A DNA stretch of 64,000 nucleotides from Rhodocyclales bacterium (GCA_016192435.1 JACPUD010000100.1:1-64000); one strand, 5' to 3'; shown: positions 16,941 to 25,719, counted from the first letter of the stretch. A program made the numbers and translations. Notes: generated by a model not told the origin, from the sequence alone.

Positions 16941-17582
16941 CTAACCCGGCAAATCGGTCAGCTCGTTGGCGATGGCATAACGCACCAGATCGGGGGTGCT
17001 CGCCAGGCCCATCTTCTGCAGGATGCGGGATTTGTGCGTGCTCACGGTCTTGACGCTGAGCGAGAGCGCGGCGCCGATCTCGCTCGGGCCCAGCCCCGCC
17101 ACCAGCATTTCGAACACCTGGTATTCGCGGTTGGAGAGCAGCGTGTGCGGCAGCGGCGCGACCGGCGAGCCGATGCGCCGCGCCATCAGCTCGGCGACAT
17201 GGGGGCTGATCTGGACGCCGCCCGCGGCGACCCTGCGGATCGCCGCCACCAGGAGATCCGCATCGTTTTCCTTGGTGATGTAGCCGGCGGCGCCGGCGCG
17301 GAATGCGCGCATGGCATATTGATCCTCGTGATGCATGCTGAGTATCAGGATCGGCAGGTGAGGATAATCGCGGTGCACCAGCTTGATCAATTCCAGGCCG
17401 TTCTTGCCCGGCATCGAGATGTCCAGCACCAGGACGTCGCAGTCCACGGTCTGCAGGCGCGTCAGCAGTTCGTTGCCGTTGGCGGCCTCGCCGCTGACCA
17501 CCAGATCGTCGGTGTCGGCCAGAATCTGCTTCAGACCGTCGCGGATGATGGAGTGGTCGTCGGCGAGAAATACGCGTGTCAT
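16941..17582 (-). CDS. NarL/FixJ-type response regulator
   Basis: A 213-residue two-domain regulator. The receiver domain (1-120) has acidic residues DDH at 8-10, the phospho-acceptor Asp 54 in VLDISMPGKNG and Lys near 104 in YITKEN. The C-terminal LuxR-type helix-turn-helix (about 147-205) contains LSNREYQVFEMLVAGLG and LSVKTVSTHKSRILQKM. Its ATG overlaps the kinase stop (ATGA), showing a translationally coupled pair. It lies directly upstream of the cytochrome cluster on the same strand, so that cluster is the likely target. Confidence 0.93.
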   Translation of the reverse strand: MTRVFLADDHSIIRDGLKQILADTDDLVVSGEAANGNELLTRLQTVDCDVLVLDISMPGKNGLELIKLVHRDYPHLPILILSMHHEDQYAMRAFRAGAAGYITKENDADLLVAAIRRVAAGGVQISPHVAELMARRIGSPVAPLPHTLLSNREYQVFEMLVAGLGPSEIGAALSLSVKTVSTHKSRILQKMGLASTPDLVRYAIANELTDLPG

Positions 17583-19681
17583 GTGGCCTGCTCCTGAATC
17601 GGCTCGGCGTCCGCGGCCGCAAGCCCGGCCGCCGGCCCGGCGTCGCGCTGCCCGAGCGGGAGGCTCACCTCGATCGCCACGCCGCCGGCGGCCGATTCGC
17701 CGATGCGCAGCTGGCCGCTGAACATCAGCACGCGCTCGCGCATGCCGACCAGGCCGTTGCCGGCGCAAAAAATTCCCGTCGATGAGGCATGCAAGCCGCG
17801 GCCGTCGTCTTCGATCGCCAGGCGCAGGGCTTCGTGCTCCAGCTTCAGCGTGACCGAGACGCGGCTCGCCGCCGCATGGCGGGCGACGTTGGTCAGCGCC
17901 TCCTGCAGGATGCGATAGACCGCCGTCGCCATGCCGGGTTCGCAAGTGTCGGCGCCGGCGTCGATATCGACTTCGATGCCGACGCCGCTGCGCTGCGAAA
18001 AATCATTTGTCAGCCATTCGGCGGCGGCGACCAGGCCGAGGTCGTCGAGCAGCGGCGGGCGCAGCTCGGTGGTGATGCGGCGCACCGAGGCGACCGTGTC
18101 GGCCAGCAGGTCCTTCATCACCTTGACCCGTCTTCCCAGCTCGGGATGCGACTTCTGCAGCGGCCCGGCCAGCGACGACAGATCGAGACGCAGGCGCATC
18201 AGCTGCTGGCCCAGCTCGTCGTGCAGCTCGCGGGCGATGCGGTTGCGCTCCGATTCGCGGACCATGATCAGCGATTCGGACAGCCGCCGCAGCTCGGCAT
18301 TGGTGGCGGTCATGGCCTGTTCGGCACGATGCCGTTCCGAGATGTCGCGCAACACGGCGGTGAATAGCGTCTGTCCGGCGACAGTCACCTGCGACAGGCT
18401 GGTTTCGATCGGGAATTCCTCGCCGTTGGCGCGCAGGCCGACCACTTCGCTGCCCATCGCGCGCGCCGCGGCGCTGCCGTCACGGAACTCGTCGATATGC
18501 CTTGCATGCGTCTCGCGGTAGCGCTCCGGCAGGAAGCGCGACAGCGGCGCGCCGATCGCATCGGCCGCGCTGCAGGCGAACATCTTTTCCGCCGCAGGGT
18601 TGAACAGCACGACGCGCTGCGCCATGTCCACCGAGACGATCGCATCCAGTGCCGTATCGATCATCGCCTGCAGCGTCTCGCCGGTCTGTGCCAGATTCTC
18701 GGCGAGTGCCTGCTCCCGCTTCAGTTCGCGTACCAGCAGCAGCGTGATCAGCGCGATGAAGGCCGCCATGGCGCCGGCGCCGAGCCGCAGCGTGACCGCA
18801 TTCTCGTGCCAGGAGGTGAGCGCGGCGGCATCCAGCGCGGAAACCGCCAAGGTCAGCGGAAATCCGGCGATGTCGCGATAGATCGCCACGCCCGCCGCAT
18901 CCCCGCCGAAGCGCACGACCGGCGGCGATCCGCCGGCATCCATCTTGCGCGGCGGCAGCGCGAAGGAGCGCCCGATCATGGCTTCGTTGCGCGGCGTCCG
19001 CGTCAGCAGGCGTCCGTCGCTCAGATACAGCGCTATCGGACTGATGTATTCGAGTTTCAGATTGTGCAGCTGCTCGAAGTAATCGAGATTCAGCGCCGCG
19101 ACCACGACACCGGCAAAGGCGCCGTCAGGCCGGTTGATGCGGTGGCTCATGTGCACCGTCCATTTGCCGCCCATTCGGTTCACCAGCGGCGGGCCGATGA
19201 ATACTTCGCCTCCCGGCTTGGTGCGGTGAAACTGGAAATAGTCGCGGTCGGCCACCCGCACATGGGGAATCGGAAAATCCGCCGAGGCGTTGACCACCGT
19301 GCCGTGCGCATCGACCACGAACAGGGCGCCGATATGCGGCATGCCCTCGATGCGCGTCCTGAGCATCACATGAATCAGTTCATCATCAAGGGGAATCCGG
19401 CGTTGTTCCAGCTGGCTGACCCGGTCGACCACCGCGCCGATGACCAGATGCACGCCCTGCAGCGCGCGTGCAGTCTGGTCGCCGATCACCCGGCTCATGC
19501 TGCCGGCCTCCTCGGCGGCGTGTCGCAGCTCGCTGTCGCGCAGTCCGACCAGGTAGATCTCGGTCGACATCAGGACCATGCCGAGCGCCAGGCTTCCCAG
19601 CAGCAGCACGGCGCGGACCGGGTTTTGCACCCAGTGCCTGAAGCGCGCCAGCGTCTCCATCGAGCGAGCGGCGAGTGCCAT
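17579..19681 (-). CDS. Membrane histidine kinase with dCache-like sensor, PAS and HisKA_3 domains
   Basis: A 700-residue kinase. Helix 1 (about 20-42) and helix 2 (about 300-322) enclose a periplasmic domain with the YFQFHRTKPGGEVFIGPP and VVAALNLDYFEQL motifs of dCache-type small-molecule sensors. A PAS domain follows (about 335-450, ending TAVLRDISERHRAEQ), then the NarX/DegS-type phospho-acceptor RIARELHDELGQQL and a HATPase domain with LQEALTNVARHA and DDGRGL. Partner of the overlapping NarL-type regulator. The extracytoplasmic ligand is unknown. Confidence 0.93.
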   Translation of the reverse strand: MALAARSMETLARFRHWVQNPVRAVLLLGSLALGMVLMSTEIYLVGLRDSELRHAAEEAGSMSRVIGDQTARALQGVHLVIGAVVDRVSQLEQRRIPLDDELIHVMLRTRIEGMPHIGALFVVDAHGTVVNASADFPIPHVRVADRDYFQFHRTKPGGEVFIGPPLVNRMGGKWTVHMSHRINRPDGAFAGVVVAALNLDYFEQLHNLKLEYISPIALYLSDGRLLTRTPRNEAMIGRSFALPPRKMDAGGSPPVVRFGGDAAGVAIYRDIAGFPLTLAVSALDAAALTSWHENAVTLRLGAGAMAAFIALITLLLVRELKREQALAENLAQTGETLQAMIDTALDAIVSVDMAQRVVLFNPAAEKMFACSAADAIGAPLSRFLPERYRETHARHIDEFRDGSAAARAMGSEVVGLRANGEEFPIETSLSQVTVAGQTLFTAVLRDISERHRAEQAMTATNAELRRLSESLIMVRESERNRIARELHDELGQQLMRLRLDLSSLAGPLQKSHPELGRRVKVMKDLLADTVASVRRITTELRPPLLDDLGLVAAAEWLTNDFSQRSGVGIEVDIDAGADTCEPGMATAVYRILQEALTNVARHAAASRVSVTLKLEHEALRLAIEDDGRGLHASSTGIFCAGNGLVGMRERVLMFSGQLRIGESAAGGVAIEVSLPLGQRDAGPAAGLAAADAEPIQEQAT

Positions 19682-19721
19682 TCATCTGCCCCGCAGCGGC
19701 GATCCGCGCCGGACCGGGCCG

Positions 19722-20117
19722 CTATGCCGGCGGCACGGCGCGCTTGCCGCCGTCGTCGTCGATGGCGACGTAGGTGAATTGCGCCTCGGTCACCTTGACC
19801 ACCACCGGATTGGCCGGATGGCGCTCCGCGAACACCTGCACATCCACGGTGATCGAAGTCCTGCCGACGCGCACGATGTCGGCATAGAAACTGACGATGT
19901 CGCCGACCGAGATCGGCTGCTTGAACAGGAAGGAATTCACCGCCACCGTGGCGATGCGCCCGCGCGCGCGGCGCATCGCCGGAATCGCGGCGGCGATGTC
20001 GCATTGCGCCATGACCCAGCCGCCGAAAATGTCGCCGTTGCCGTTCATGTCGGCCGGCATCGGCATCACGCGCAGCACGGGCTCGCGGCCCGGTATCAGT
20101 ACGCCCTCGTGAGGCAT
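19722..20117 (-). CDS. YciA-like acyl-CoA thioesterase
   Basis: A 131-residue hotdog-fold thioesterase that hydrolyses acyl-CoA. The active-site region MPADMNGNGDIFGGWVMAQ matches the YciA pattern (N-x-x-G-D-I-F-G-G-W), and VNSFLFKQPISVGDIVSFYA and TEAQFTYVAID complete the family match. The start ATG lies 22 bases inside the end of the fadJ-like gene and follows GGAGAACACCG. It is thus probably the last gene of the maoC-fadJ-like operon. Confidence 0.88.
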   Translation of the reverse strand: MPHEGVLIPGREPVLRVMPMPADMNGNGDIFGGWVMAQCDIAAAIPAMRRARGRIATVAVNSFLFKQPISVGDIVSFYADIVRVGRTSITVDVQVFAERHPANPVVVKVTEAQFTYVAIDDDGGKRAVPPA

Positions 20118-22048
20118 CGGTGTTCTCCGCTGGTAAGGTAGTTGATCGGACCGCCAGTATACGGCGCGAAGCCGGCGCCGAAGATCATGCCGGCATCGGC
20201 GAGATCCGCATCCGCCACCACGCCCTCGCGCACCAGGCGCTGCGTCGCGGCGAGCAGTGGCGGGAGCAGGCGTTGCGCCAGCGCCGGATGCGCCGTGCCG
20301 CCAGCGCCAACTTTCTGCGGCTTGCCATCGATCCATCGGTAATAGCCGCGCCCCGATTTCCTGCCCAGATGCCCGGCGCTCACCAGCGCGACCAGCTTCT
20401 GCGGCGCTGCGGCGGCGCCGGCCGGTTGCCCGCCGGCGGCCAGGACGAGGTCGAGGCCCAGGCTGTCGGCCAGCTCGATCGGCCCCACGGCCATGCCGAA
20501 GGCGACCATCGCCGCATCGACGGTTTCGGGCGCGATACCCTCATCGACGCAGCGCATCGCCTCGCGCATATAGGGCGCCAGCGCGGCATTGACCAGGAAG
20601 CCCGGCGCGTCCCGCAGCGGCAGCGGCAGCTTGTCGATCCGGCGCACGAAGGCCGCCGCGCGCTGGGCCATCCCGGGCGCGGCGCCGGCGCCGGCGACGA
20701 CCTCGACCAGCGGCGTCTGCGCCACCGGATTGAAGAAGTGGATGCCGACCAGGCGCGACGGATGCCTGAGGCCCGCCGCGATATCGGCCAGCCGCAGCGA
20801 GCAGGTGGCCGAGGCGAGCAGCGCATCGGGTTTGGCGCGCGCCTCGATTTCGGCGAACAGCGCCTGCTTGGCTGCGAGCCGCTCGACGATCGCCTCGATG
20901 ATGACATCGGCCTGGCGCAGGCCGTCGCCCGCGGGGTCGGCGATCAGGCGGTCGAGCGCGGCGCGCGCGAGCTGCGGGTCGCGCAGCTTCGCTGCGAGAA
21001 AGTGCGCGGCGCGGTCGACGGCCGGCGCGATGCGCTCCTGCGACAGGTCCTGCAGCGTCACCGTCATGCCGCGCAGCGCGCACCAGGCGGCGATGTCGCC
21101 GCCCATGACGCCGGCGCCGACCACATGCACGTGACGCGGCGCGAAATTCTCCGCGCCTTTGCCGAAGCCCTTGAGCCTGTCCTGCAGGAAGAAAACGCGG
21201 ATCAGGTTGCGCGTGGTCGGGTGGCTCACCAGCGCGTCGAGCGAGGTCGGCTTGTCGGCCGGCACCGCCAGCGTGTTGCCGCCGTAATGCTGCCACTGGT
21301 CGATGATCGCGTAAGGCGCCGGGTAATGCTCGGGGCGCGCGCGCCGCGCCGCCTGCCTGCGGGCGCCGCGGGCGACCAGGGCTTCCAGCGGCCCGTTCAG
21401 CAGCCGCTGCAGCCAGGGCAGGCGGCGCGGCGGCCGCGCCGAGAGCACCAGCTTGCGTGCCGCATCGTCCATGAGCTGCGGCGTCACGCATGCGTCGGCC
21501 AGGCCGATTTTTTTCGCCCGCGAGGCCGCGATGTTCCTCCCGCTCAGCATCATGTCCAGCGCCGCCGCCGGGCCGACCAGCCGCGGCAGGCGCAGCATGC
21601 CGCCCCAGCCGGGAACGATGCCGAGCATGACTTCGGGCAGCGCGAACTTGGTGCCGGGTTCATCGACCGCGATGCGGTAGCGGCAGGCCAGCGCCAGCTC
21701 GGTGCCGCCGCCCATGCAATGGCCGCGCACGAGCGCCAGCGTCGGGTAGGGCACGGCGGCGAGCCGGTTGTAGACCTCCCAGCCGCGCCGGATCAGGGCG
21801 CGCGCCAGCTCCGGCGTGTCGGACGCAACGAACTCCGCGATGTTGGCGCCGGCAATGAAGCCGGCTTCCTTGGCCGACTTGAAGATCAGGCCCCGCGGCG
21901 CCTGCCGCGCGCATTCGTCGAGCAGCAGGCCCAGCTCGGTCATGACTTCGGCGCCCAGCGTGTTGGTCGAGGAATCCGCGGTATCGAGGATCGCCCAGGC
22001 CAATCCATCGGCGTCGCGTTCGAGGCGCCAGTGCCTGAACCGGCTCAT
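20096..22048 (-). CDS. Fused enoyl-CoA hydratase / 3-hydroxyacyl-CoA dehydrogenase (FadB/FadJ family)
   Basis: A 650-residue bifunctional beta-oxidation enzyme, shorter than E. coli FadB or FadJ (about 715-730). The hydratase half has IAGANIAEF, HCMGGGTELALACRYR and the active-site glutamate in LPEVMLGIVPGWGG. The dehydrogenase half has the NAD site VVGAGVMGGDIAAW, the catalytic HFFNPVAQTPLVEVV, and GFLVNAALAPYMREA. It overlaps the maoC-like stop by four bases (ATGA). One repeat copy (20291-20313) encodes QKVGAGGTAH in a loop near the C-terminus. No thiolase gene is nearby. Confidence 0.9.
   Translation of the reverse strand: MSRFRHWRLERDADGLAWAILDTADSSTNTLGAEVMTELGLLLDECARQAPRGLIFKSAKEAGFIAGANIAEFVASDTPELARALIRRGWEVYNRLAAVPYPTLALVRGHCMGGGTELALACRYRIAVDEPGTKFALPEVMLGIVPGWGGMLRLPRLVGPAAALDMMLSGRNIAASRAKKIGLADACVTPQLMDDAARKLVLSARPPRRLPWLQRLLNGPLEALVARGARRQAARRARPEHYPAPYAIIDQWQHYGGNTLAVPADKPTSLDALVSHPTTRNLIRVFFLQDRLKGFGKGAENFAPRHVHVVGAGVMGGDIAAWCALRGMTVTLQDLSQERIAPAVDRAAHFLAAKLRDPQLARAALDRLIADPAGDGLRQADVIIEAIVERLAAKQALFAEIEARAKPDALLASATCSLRLADIAAGLRHPSRLVGIHFFNPVAQTPLVEVVAGAGAAPGMAQRAAAFVRRIDKLPLPLRDAPGFLVNAALAPYMREAMRCVDEGIAPETVDAAMVAFGMAVGPIELADSLGLDLVLAAGGQPAGAAAAPQKLVALVSAGHLGRKSGRGYYRWIDGKPQKVGAGGTAHPALAQRLLPPLLAATQRLVREGVVADADLADAGMIFGAGFAPYTGGPINYLTSGEHRCLTRAY
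20291..20313 (-). repeat. Dispersed two-part repeat, copy D
   Basis: Minus strand AAAGTTGGCGCTGGC, GGC, ACGGCG. It lies inside the fadJ-like gene, read as KVGAGGTA. Confidence 0.85.
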
Positions 22049-22938
22049 GCCGCCGTTTCCCGGGCGTCGGTTTCGTCCGGAATGACGAAGCGGCCGACGA
22101 TGGCGGGCCGCGCATCGCCGTCGACGTGCAGCGCGAAAAGCTGTCCGGCCGCGCGCGGCTCGCTGCGCAGGGCGACGCGCGCGCCGTAGAACACCGGGCC
22201 CTTGATCCAGGTGTCGAGCTGCATCGGCGCATGGTGCGCGGCGCCGAGATGGCCGAGGCACTGGCCGATGGCCCGCTGCGGATGGGTGAAGGCCCCGGCG
22301 TAGCCGAAGCGGCGCGCATACCAGTTGCTCATGTGCAGCGGATTGAGGTCGCCCGAGAGCAGGCCGTAGCGCCAGCGCCCGTGCTGCGGCATGCGCCACT
22401 CGGTGGCCGCGGTCGCCGCCACGGCCGGGCTGGCGGCGGCCTCGCCCGGCGTCGCGGCGCCGTAGTTGCCGCGCGCATAGAAGGTATCCACCGCCTCCCA
22501 CACGCTGCGGCCGCCGCTGTGCGCCGCGACCAGCAAGTCCATCTCGACGCCCTTCGCCAGCACCCGCCGTTCGCCCGTGCGCACGCTGAAGTCGAGCACC
22601 GCGTCGGGCGCGATCGGCTGGTGCTGGACCAGGCGGTTGCGCACCTGCAGCACCTTCCAGATCGGCAGCGGAAATGCCGGATGGCTCAGCACCGCCATCA
22701 GCATCGGAAAGCTGACCGTGTGCGGATAGAGGATCGACAGGCCGGCGCCCGGCGCCATGCCGGACAGCCTGAAGAAATCCTCGAGTTCGCGCGGCGAGGA
22801 GCGATGGCCGGACCAGTGCGCCTGGATGTCGGGCAGCCGTCCGTCGCCGGCAAAGCCCGGCGAGGGGCGCCAGACCTTCGACATGAAGCCGAGGACGGAC
22901 GGCTTGGCGCGGTATTCGAGGCGTATCGGCGGGCGCAT
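22045..22938 (-). CDS. MaoC-like acyl-CoA hydratase
   Basis: A 297-residue protein with two hotdog halves. The C-terminal half has the hydratase-2 active-site motif LLSGDLNPLHMSNWYARRFGY followed by AFTHPQRAIGQCL. The N-terminal half is a non-catalytic hotdog, as in double-hotdog MaoC proteins. It would hydrate enoyl-CoA or an analogue. It starts 42 bases after the psrA-like stop and overlaps the fadJ-like start by four bases, so it is the first structural gene of the fatty-acid operon. Confidence 0.85.
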   Translation of the reverse strand: MRPPIRLEYRAKPSVLGFMSKVWRPSPGFAGDGRLPDIQAHWSGHRSSPRELEDFFRLSGMAPGAGLSILYPHTVSFPMLMAVLSHPAFPLPIWKVLQVRNRLVQHQPIAPDAVLDFSVRTGERRVLAKGVEMDLLVAAHSGGRSVWEAVDTFYARGNYGAATPGEAAASPAVAATAATEWRMPQHGRWRYGLLSGDLNPLHMSNWYARRFGYAGAFTHPQRAIGQCLGHLGAAHHAPMQLDTWIKGPVFYGARVALRSEPRAAGQLFALHVDGDARPAIVGRFVIPDETDARETAA

Positions 22939-22980
22939 GGCGCTAAACGTTTGCGGCCGGCATGGCGCCGTCGGCCATGG

Positions 22981-23664
22981 TCAGGCAGCCCGCCGGCCGC
23001 GCGGCTTTTTGAGCGGCTTGGCCGGGCTTGCCGGCACCAGCGCCGGCAGCGGCGCGCGCAGGCCGCCGATCAGGAAGCTCATCAGGCGCGCGTAGAGCGC
23101 GTCGGGATCGGGCTCGTCGATCGGCCCCAGCAGGCGCAGTGCATCGGCGCCGGAAATCGCATAGGACAGCGCGCCCATCATGAAATGGAAGCGCCAGAGG
23201 AATTCCTCCTGCGGCACGTCGGGCAGTGCCTTGAAAAAGGCCGCCTTGAAGCGCGTAATGACCTCGGCGTATTCCTCGGCGAGAAACGTGCGCACGAAAT
23301 CCGACGGCTCGGTGTAGGTGCGCCCGAGCAGGCGCATGAAGGTGCGGCCGCCGCCCGTGTCGGCGGCCATGCGGATCGCCACGCCGAAAAACGCCTCGAC
23401 GATCTGCCGCGGCTTCAGCGGCGCGCCCCGGGCCTCGGCCTCCAGCGCATCGAGCGCGGCGATGCGCTGCCGGTTGAGCCAGGTCAGGCGGCGGCGGAAC
23501 ACCGCCTCGATCAGCGCCTCCTTGGAGCCGAAGTGGTAATTCACCGCGGCCAGATTGGCCTGCGCTTCGGTCGTGATCATGCGCAGCGTGGTCGCGTCGA
23601 GGCCATGCTGCACCAGCAGCGCTTCGGCGGCGTCGAGAATGCGGGAGCGGGTATCGGGTTCCAT
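22981..23664 (-). CDS. psrA: TetR-family fatty-acid regulator, PsrA-like
   Basis: A 227-residue regulator. The N-terminal helix-turn-helix reads RILDAAEALL, then ITTEAQANLAAVNYHFGSKEALIEAVF, very close to Pseudomonas PsrA. The ligand domain shares FMRLLGRTY and EFLWRFHFMMGALSYAISG with PsrA. PsrA represses fatty-acid oxidation genes and its own gene, and is released by long-chain acyl ligands. Two overlapping sequences matching the published PsrA box lie 18 bases upstream of this start, and maoC- and fadJ-like genes follow on the same strand. The C-terminus is Pro/Lys/Arg-rich. Confidence 0.82.
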   Translation of the reverse strand: MEPDTRSRILDAAEALLVQHGLDATTLRMITTEAQANLAAVNYHFGSKEALIEAVFRRRLTWLNRQRIAALDALEAEARGAPLKPRQIVEAFFGVAIRMAADTGGGRTFMRLLGRTYTEPSDFVRTFLAEEYAEVITRFKAAFFKALPDVPQEEFLWRFHFMMGALSYAISGADALRLLGPIDEPDPDALYARLMSFLIGGLRAPLPALVPASPAKPLKKPRGRRAA

Positions 23665-23682
23665 GGGCGGCCATGCCTTCGG

Positions 23683-23709
23683 GAAACAAGGGTTTCAAAC
23701 GGTTGTTTC
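23683..23709. promoter_or_regulatory. Two overlapping PsrA boxes (27-bp palindrome)
   Basis: GAAAC-N4-GTTTC (23683-23696) overlaps by one base CAAAC-N4-GTTTC (23696-23709). Both fit the described PsrA consensus (G/C)AAAC-N2-4-GTTT(G/C). Together they form a 27-base palindrome centred on 23696 with two mismatched base pairs on each side. A TTGACA hexamer for minus-strand transcription lies at 23733-23738. Position over the expected start of psrA transcription suggests autorepression. Confidence 0.7.
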
Positions 23710-23787
23710 AGTCTGCTCAATGAAGCTTGAAATGTCAAATCGCCGGCGGCCGGTACAATCGCGCCACCCTGTCCAGCCTTGAACCCC

Positions 23788-24327
23788 ATGCGCCCGAAAC
23801 CCGCGCCGGACTACCTTGCCGGCTATCCCGCCGAGCTGGCCAGGCAGGTGCGGACCCTGATCGAACAGGACCAGCTGGCCGGGCAGCTGTTGCGCAAGTA
23901 CCCGCTGCCGCACGCGGTGCGCAGCGACAGCGCGCTGCGCGACTACGTGCAGGCGCTGAAGGACGAGTACCTGCGCAACGCCGGGCAGCTGAGCAAGGTC
24001 GCCTACGACAGCAAGCTGCATGTGATCCGCAACGCACTCGGCACCCACACCCGCATCTCGCGCGTGCAGGGCCACAAGCTCAAGGCCAAACGCGAGATCC
24101 GCATTGCGACGGTGTTCCGCGCAATGCCGCCCGAATTCCTGCGCATGATCGTGGTGCATGAGCTGGCCCACCTGCGGCAAGGCGACCACGACAAGGCCTT
24201 CTATCAGCTGTGCCGGCACATGGAACCCGACTATCACCAGCTCGAATTCGACCTGCGCGCCTACCTCTGCCACCTTGACGCGACCGGCCGTCCGCTGTGG
24301 TCGGCTGCCGCTGCCGAATCCGGCTAA
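23788..24327 (+). CDS. YgjP-like zinc metallopeptidase domain protein
   Basis: A 179-residue protein with the metal-binding motif HELAHLRQGDHDKAF near residue 129, the H-E-x-x-H plus third His arrangement of the YgjP/WLM/DUF45 group. It is the short cytoplasmic form without membrane helices. Substrate is unknown for the family. It is transcribed divergently from psrA, sharing a 123-base control region with a TACAAT hexamer at 23754. Its stop codon lies within one arm of a perfect 19-bp inverted repeat. Confidence 0.8.
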   Translation: MRPKPAPDYLAGYPAELARQVRTLIEQDQLAGQLLRKYPLPHAVRSDSALRDYVQALKDEYLRNAGQLSKVAYDSKLHVIRNALGTHTRISRVQGHKLKAKREIRIATVFRAMPPEFLRMIVVHELAHLRQGDHDKAFYQLCRHMEPDYHQLEFDLRAYLCHLDATGRPLWSAAAAESG

Positions 24328-24370
24328 CTTTCATGATGCGGGAAACATCACCCCGCATCATGAAAGTTAG
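24324..24370. repeat. Perfect 19-bp inverted repeat over a stop codon
   Basis: The arms 24324-24342 and 24352-24370 are exactly complementary, with a nine-base loop (AAACATCAC). The left arm contains the TAA of the metallopeptidase gene. No T-run follows the hairpin, so an intrinsic terminator is not certain; the length and perfection of the stem exceed most terminators. It might be a terminator, a repeat element or the remnant of a mobile element end. Confidence 0.8.
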
Positions 24371-24472
24371 CCCTTCTCAAACGCCCGCCCCCCTTCGCCC
24401 CCCTCGCGGGGGGTTCCTGGTTGGCTCGCTGCGCTCGAATGTGTCAGGGCGCACTTACTTGCGTATTTCACG

Positions 24473-24967
24473 TTAACGCTTGGCGCCGCGTCCGCCGTCG
24501 GGCTTGCGCCACTGGCCGGGGCGCCTGGTCTTGTCCGGCGCGGGTTTCGGCTTCGGCACCAGCATGTTCCTGCCCGGGCTCTTGAGGAAAGCCCGGTGCG
24601 CCTGGATTGCGACGCCGATCTGTTCCGTCGCCAGCACGATGGCAGTGCCGCCGCCCCTGGGCGAGTAGTCGGCCAGCGCCAGCCTGATCGCGAGCAGGTG
24701 TTGTTCCGGCCCGGCCTTGCGCTCGTGGCGCACGCCGGCCATGAACGCCGCCGCGTCCGGCGTCAGCGCGTAGCCACCCGCCTCCTCGGCCATCAGGCCT
24801 TGGGCGGACAGGCGCAGGAATGCCGCGGCAAGGTCCACGTCGAGCGGGATGGCGCCGTGGATCAGGTGCGCCGCGGCCATGATTTCCACCAGTTCCGCCG
24901 GCCGCCGCTTCGCCGCGAGCGCCGTCGCCATTAGGAGGAGTACGTCCACGTCGTGGATAGGATGCAT
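24473..24967 (-). CDS. Hypothetical protein with basic C-terminal tail
   Basis: A 164-residue protein I do not recognise. The first part (about 1-80) is helical and contains VDVLLLMATALAAKRRPAEL and a segment resembling a winged-helix fold (GLMAEEAGGYALTPDAAAFM). The end is strongly basic and Pro-rich, LVPKPKPAPDKTRRPGQWRK, suggesting nucleic-acid contact. GAAGGTC precedes the ATG. It lies 65 bases downstream of the GST gene on the same strand. Confidence 0.6.
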   Translation of the reverse strand: MHPIHDVDVLLLMATALAAKRRPAELVEIMAAAHLIHGAIPLDVDLAAAFLRLSAQGLMAEEAGGYALTPDAAAFMAGVRHERKAGPEQHLLAIRLALADYSPRGGGTAIVLATEQIGVAIQAHRAFLKSPGRNMLVPKPKPAPDKTRRPGQWRKPDGGRGAKR

Positions 24968-25032
24968 GCAATGACCTTCGAATGAAACAAAACGGGAGCC
25001 GGCAAAAAGCTGCCGGCGGGATTGGCGGCGGA

Positions 25033-25719
25033 TCAGGCCGCCATGACGACCGGACCGCCCTTGGCGATCGCGCGCTGATACGCGGGCCGGGCTTCCATTC
25101 TGGCCTTGTAGGCCTGCAGGTGCGGGAAGCGGCCGTTGCCGGCGCGCGCCAGCGCGGCCTCGACGGCAAAGCTCATCTGGAAATCCGCCACCGTGATCCG
25201 CTCGCCGGCAAACCACGCATGCGTCGCCAGATGCTCCTCGATGAATTTCATCGCCGTGGCGACGTTGGGGTCGACCAGCTTCGCCAGCACCTGGGCGCAG
25301 AGCTTGCGCGCGATCGGCCGCACGAAGAACGGCATCGGCTGCTTCGGAATGCTGAGGAACACCAGCTTCATTACCAGCCAGTTCATCAGCGAGCCTTCGG
25401 CGTAATGCATCCAGAAGCGGCACTGCCGATGCTCCGGCGTCCCGGCAGGCGGCTGCAGATGGGCCACGTCGCTCTGGCCGCGGTCGCCATAGCGCTCGAC
25501 CAGGTACTCGAGGATCGCGCCCGACTCGGCAATCGTCAGTTCGCCGTCGGTGATCACCGGCGACTTGCCCAACGGATGCACCGCGCGCAGTTCCGGCGGC
25601 GCCAGCCGCGTCACCGGATGGCGCGGGTAGCGCTTGATTTCGTAAGGCAGGCCGAGTTCTTCCAGCAGCCACAGCACGCGCTGGGAACGCGAGGTTTCAA
25701 GATGGTGGACGGTGATCAT
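25033..25719 (-). CDS. Glutathione S-transferase family protein
   Basis: A 228-residue GST. The thioredoxin-like N-terminal domain opens MITVHHLETSRSQRVLWLLEELGLPYE, with a Ser in the catalytic region, and has the cis-Pro segment SPVITDGELTIAESGAILEYL that binds the glutathione gamma-glutamyl group. The C-terminal helical domain contains ERITVADFQMSFAVEAAL. Conjugation or peroxidase substrates cannot be told. Transcribed away from the large gap that follows. Confidence 0.88.
   Translation of the reverse strand: MITVHHLETSRSQRVLWLLEELGLPYEIKRYPRHPVTRLAPPELRAVHPLGKSPVITDGELTIAESGAILEYLVERYGDRGQSDVAHLQPPAGTPEHRQCRFWMHYAEGSLMNWLVMKLVFLSIPKQPMPFFVRPIARKLCAQVLAKLVDPNVATAMKFIEEHLATHAWFAGERITVADFQMSFAVEAALARAGNGRFPHLQAYKARMEARPAYQRAIAKGGPVVMAA

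Noticed and set aside
20120-22189. 689-codon open frame opposite the fadJ-like gene
   Set aside because: Same antisense effect; the FadJ motifs are on the minus strand.
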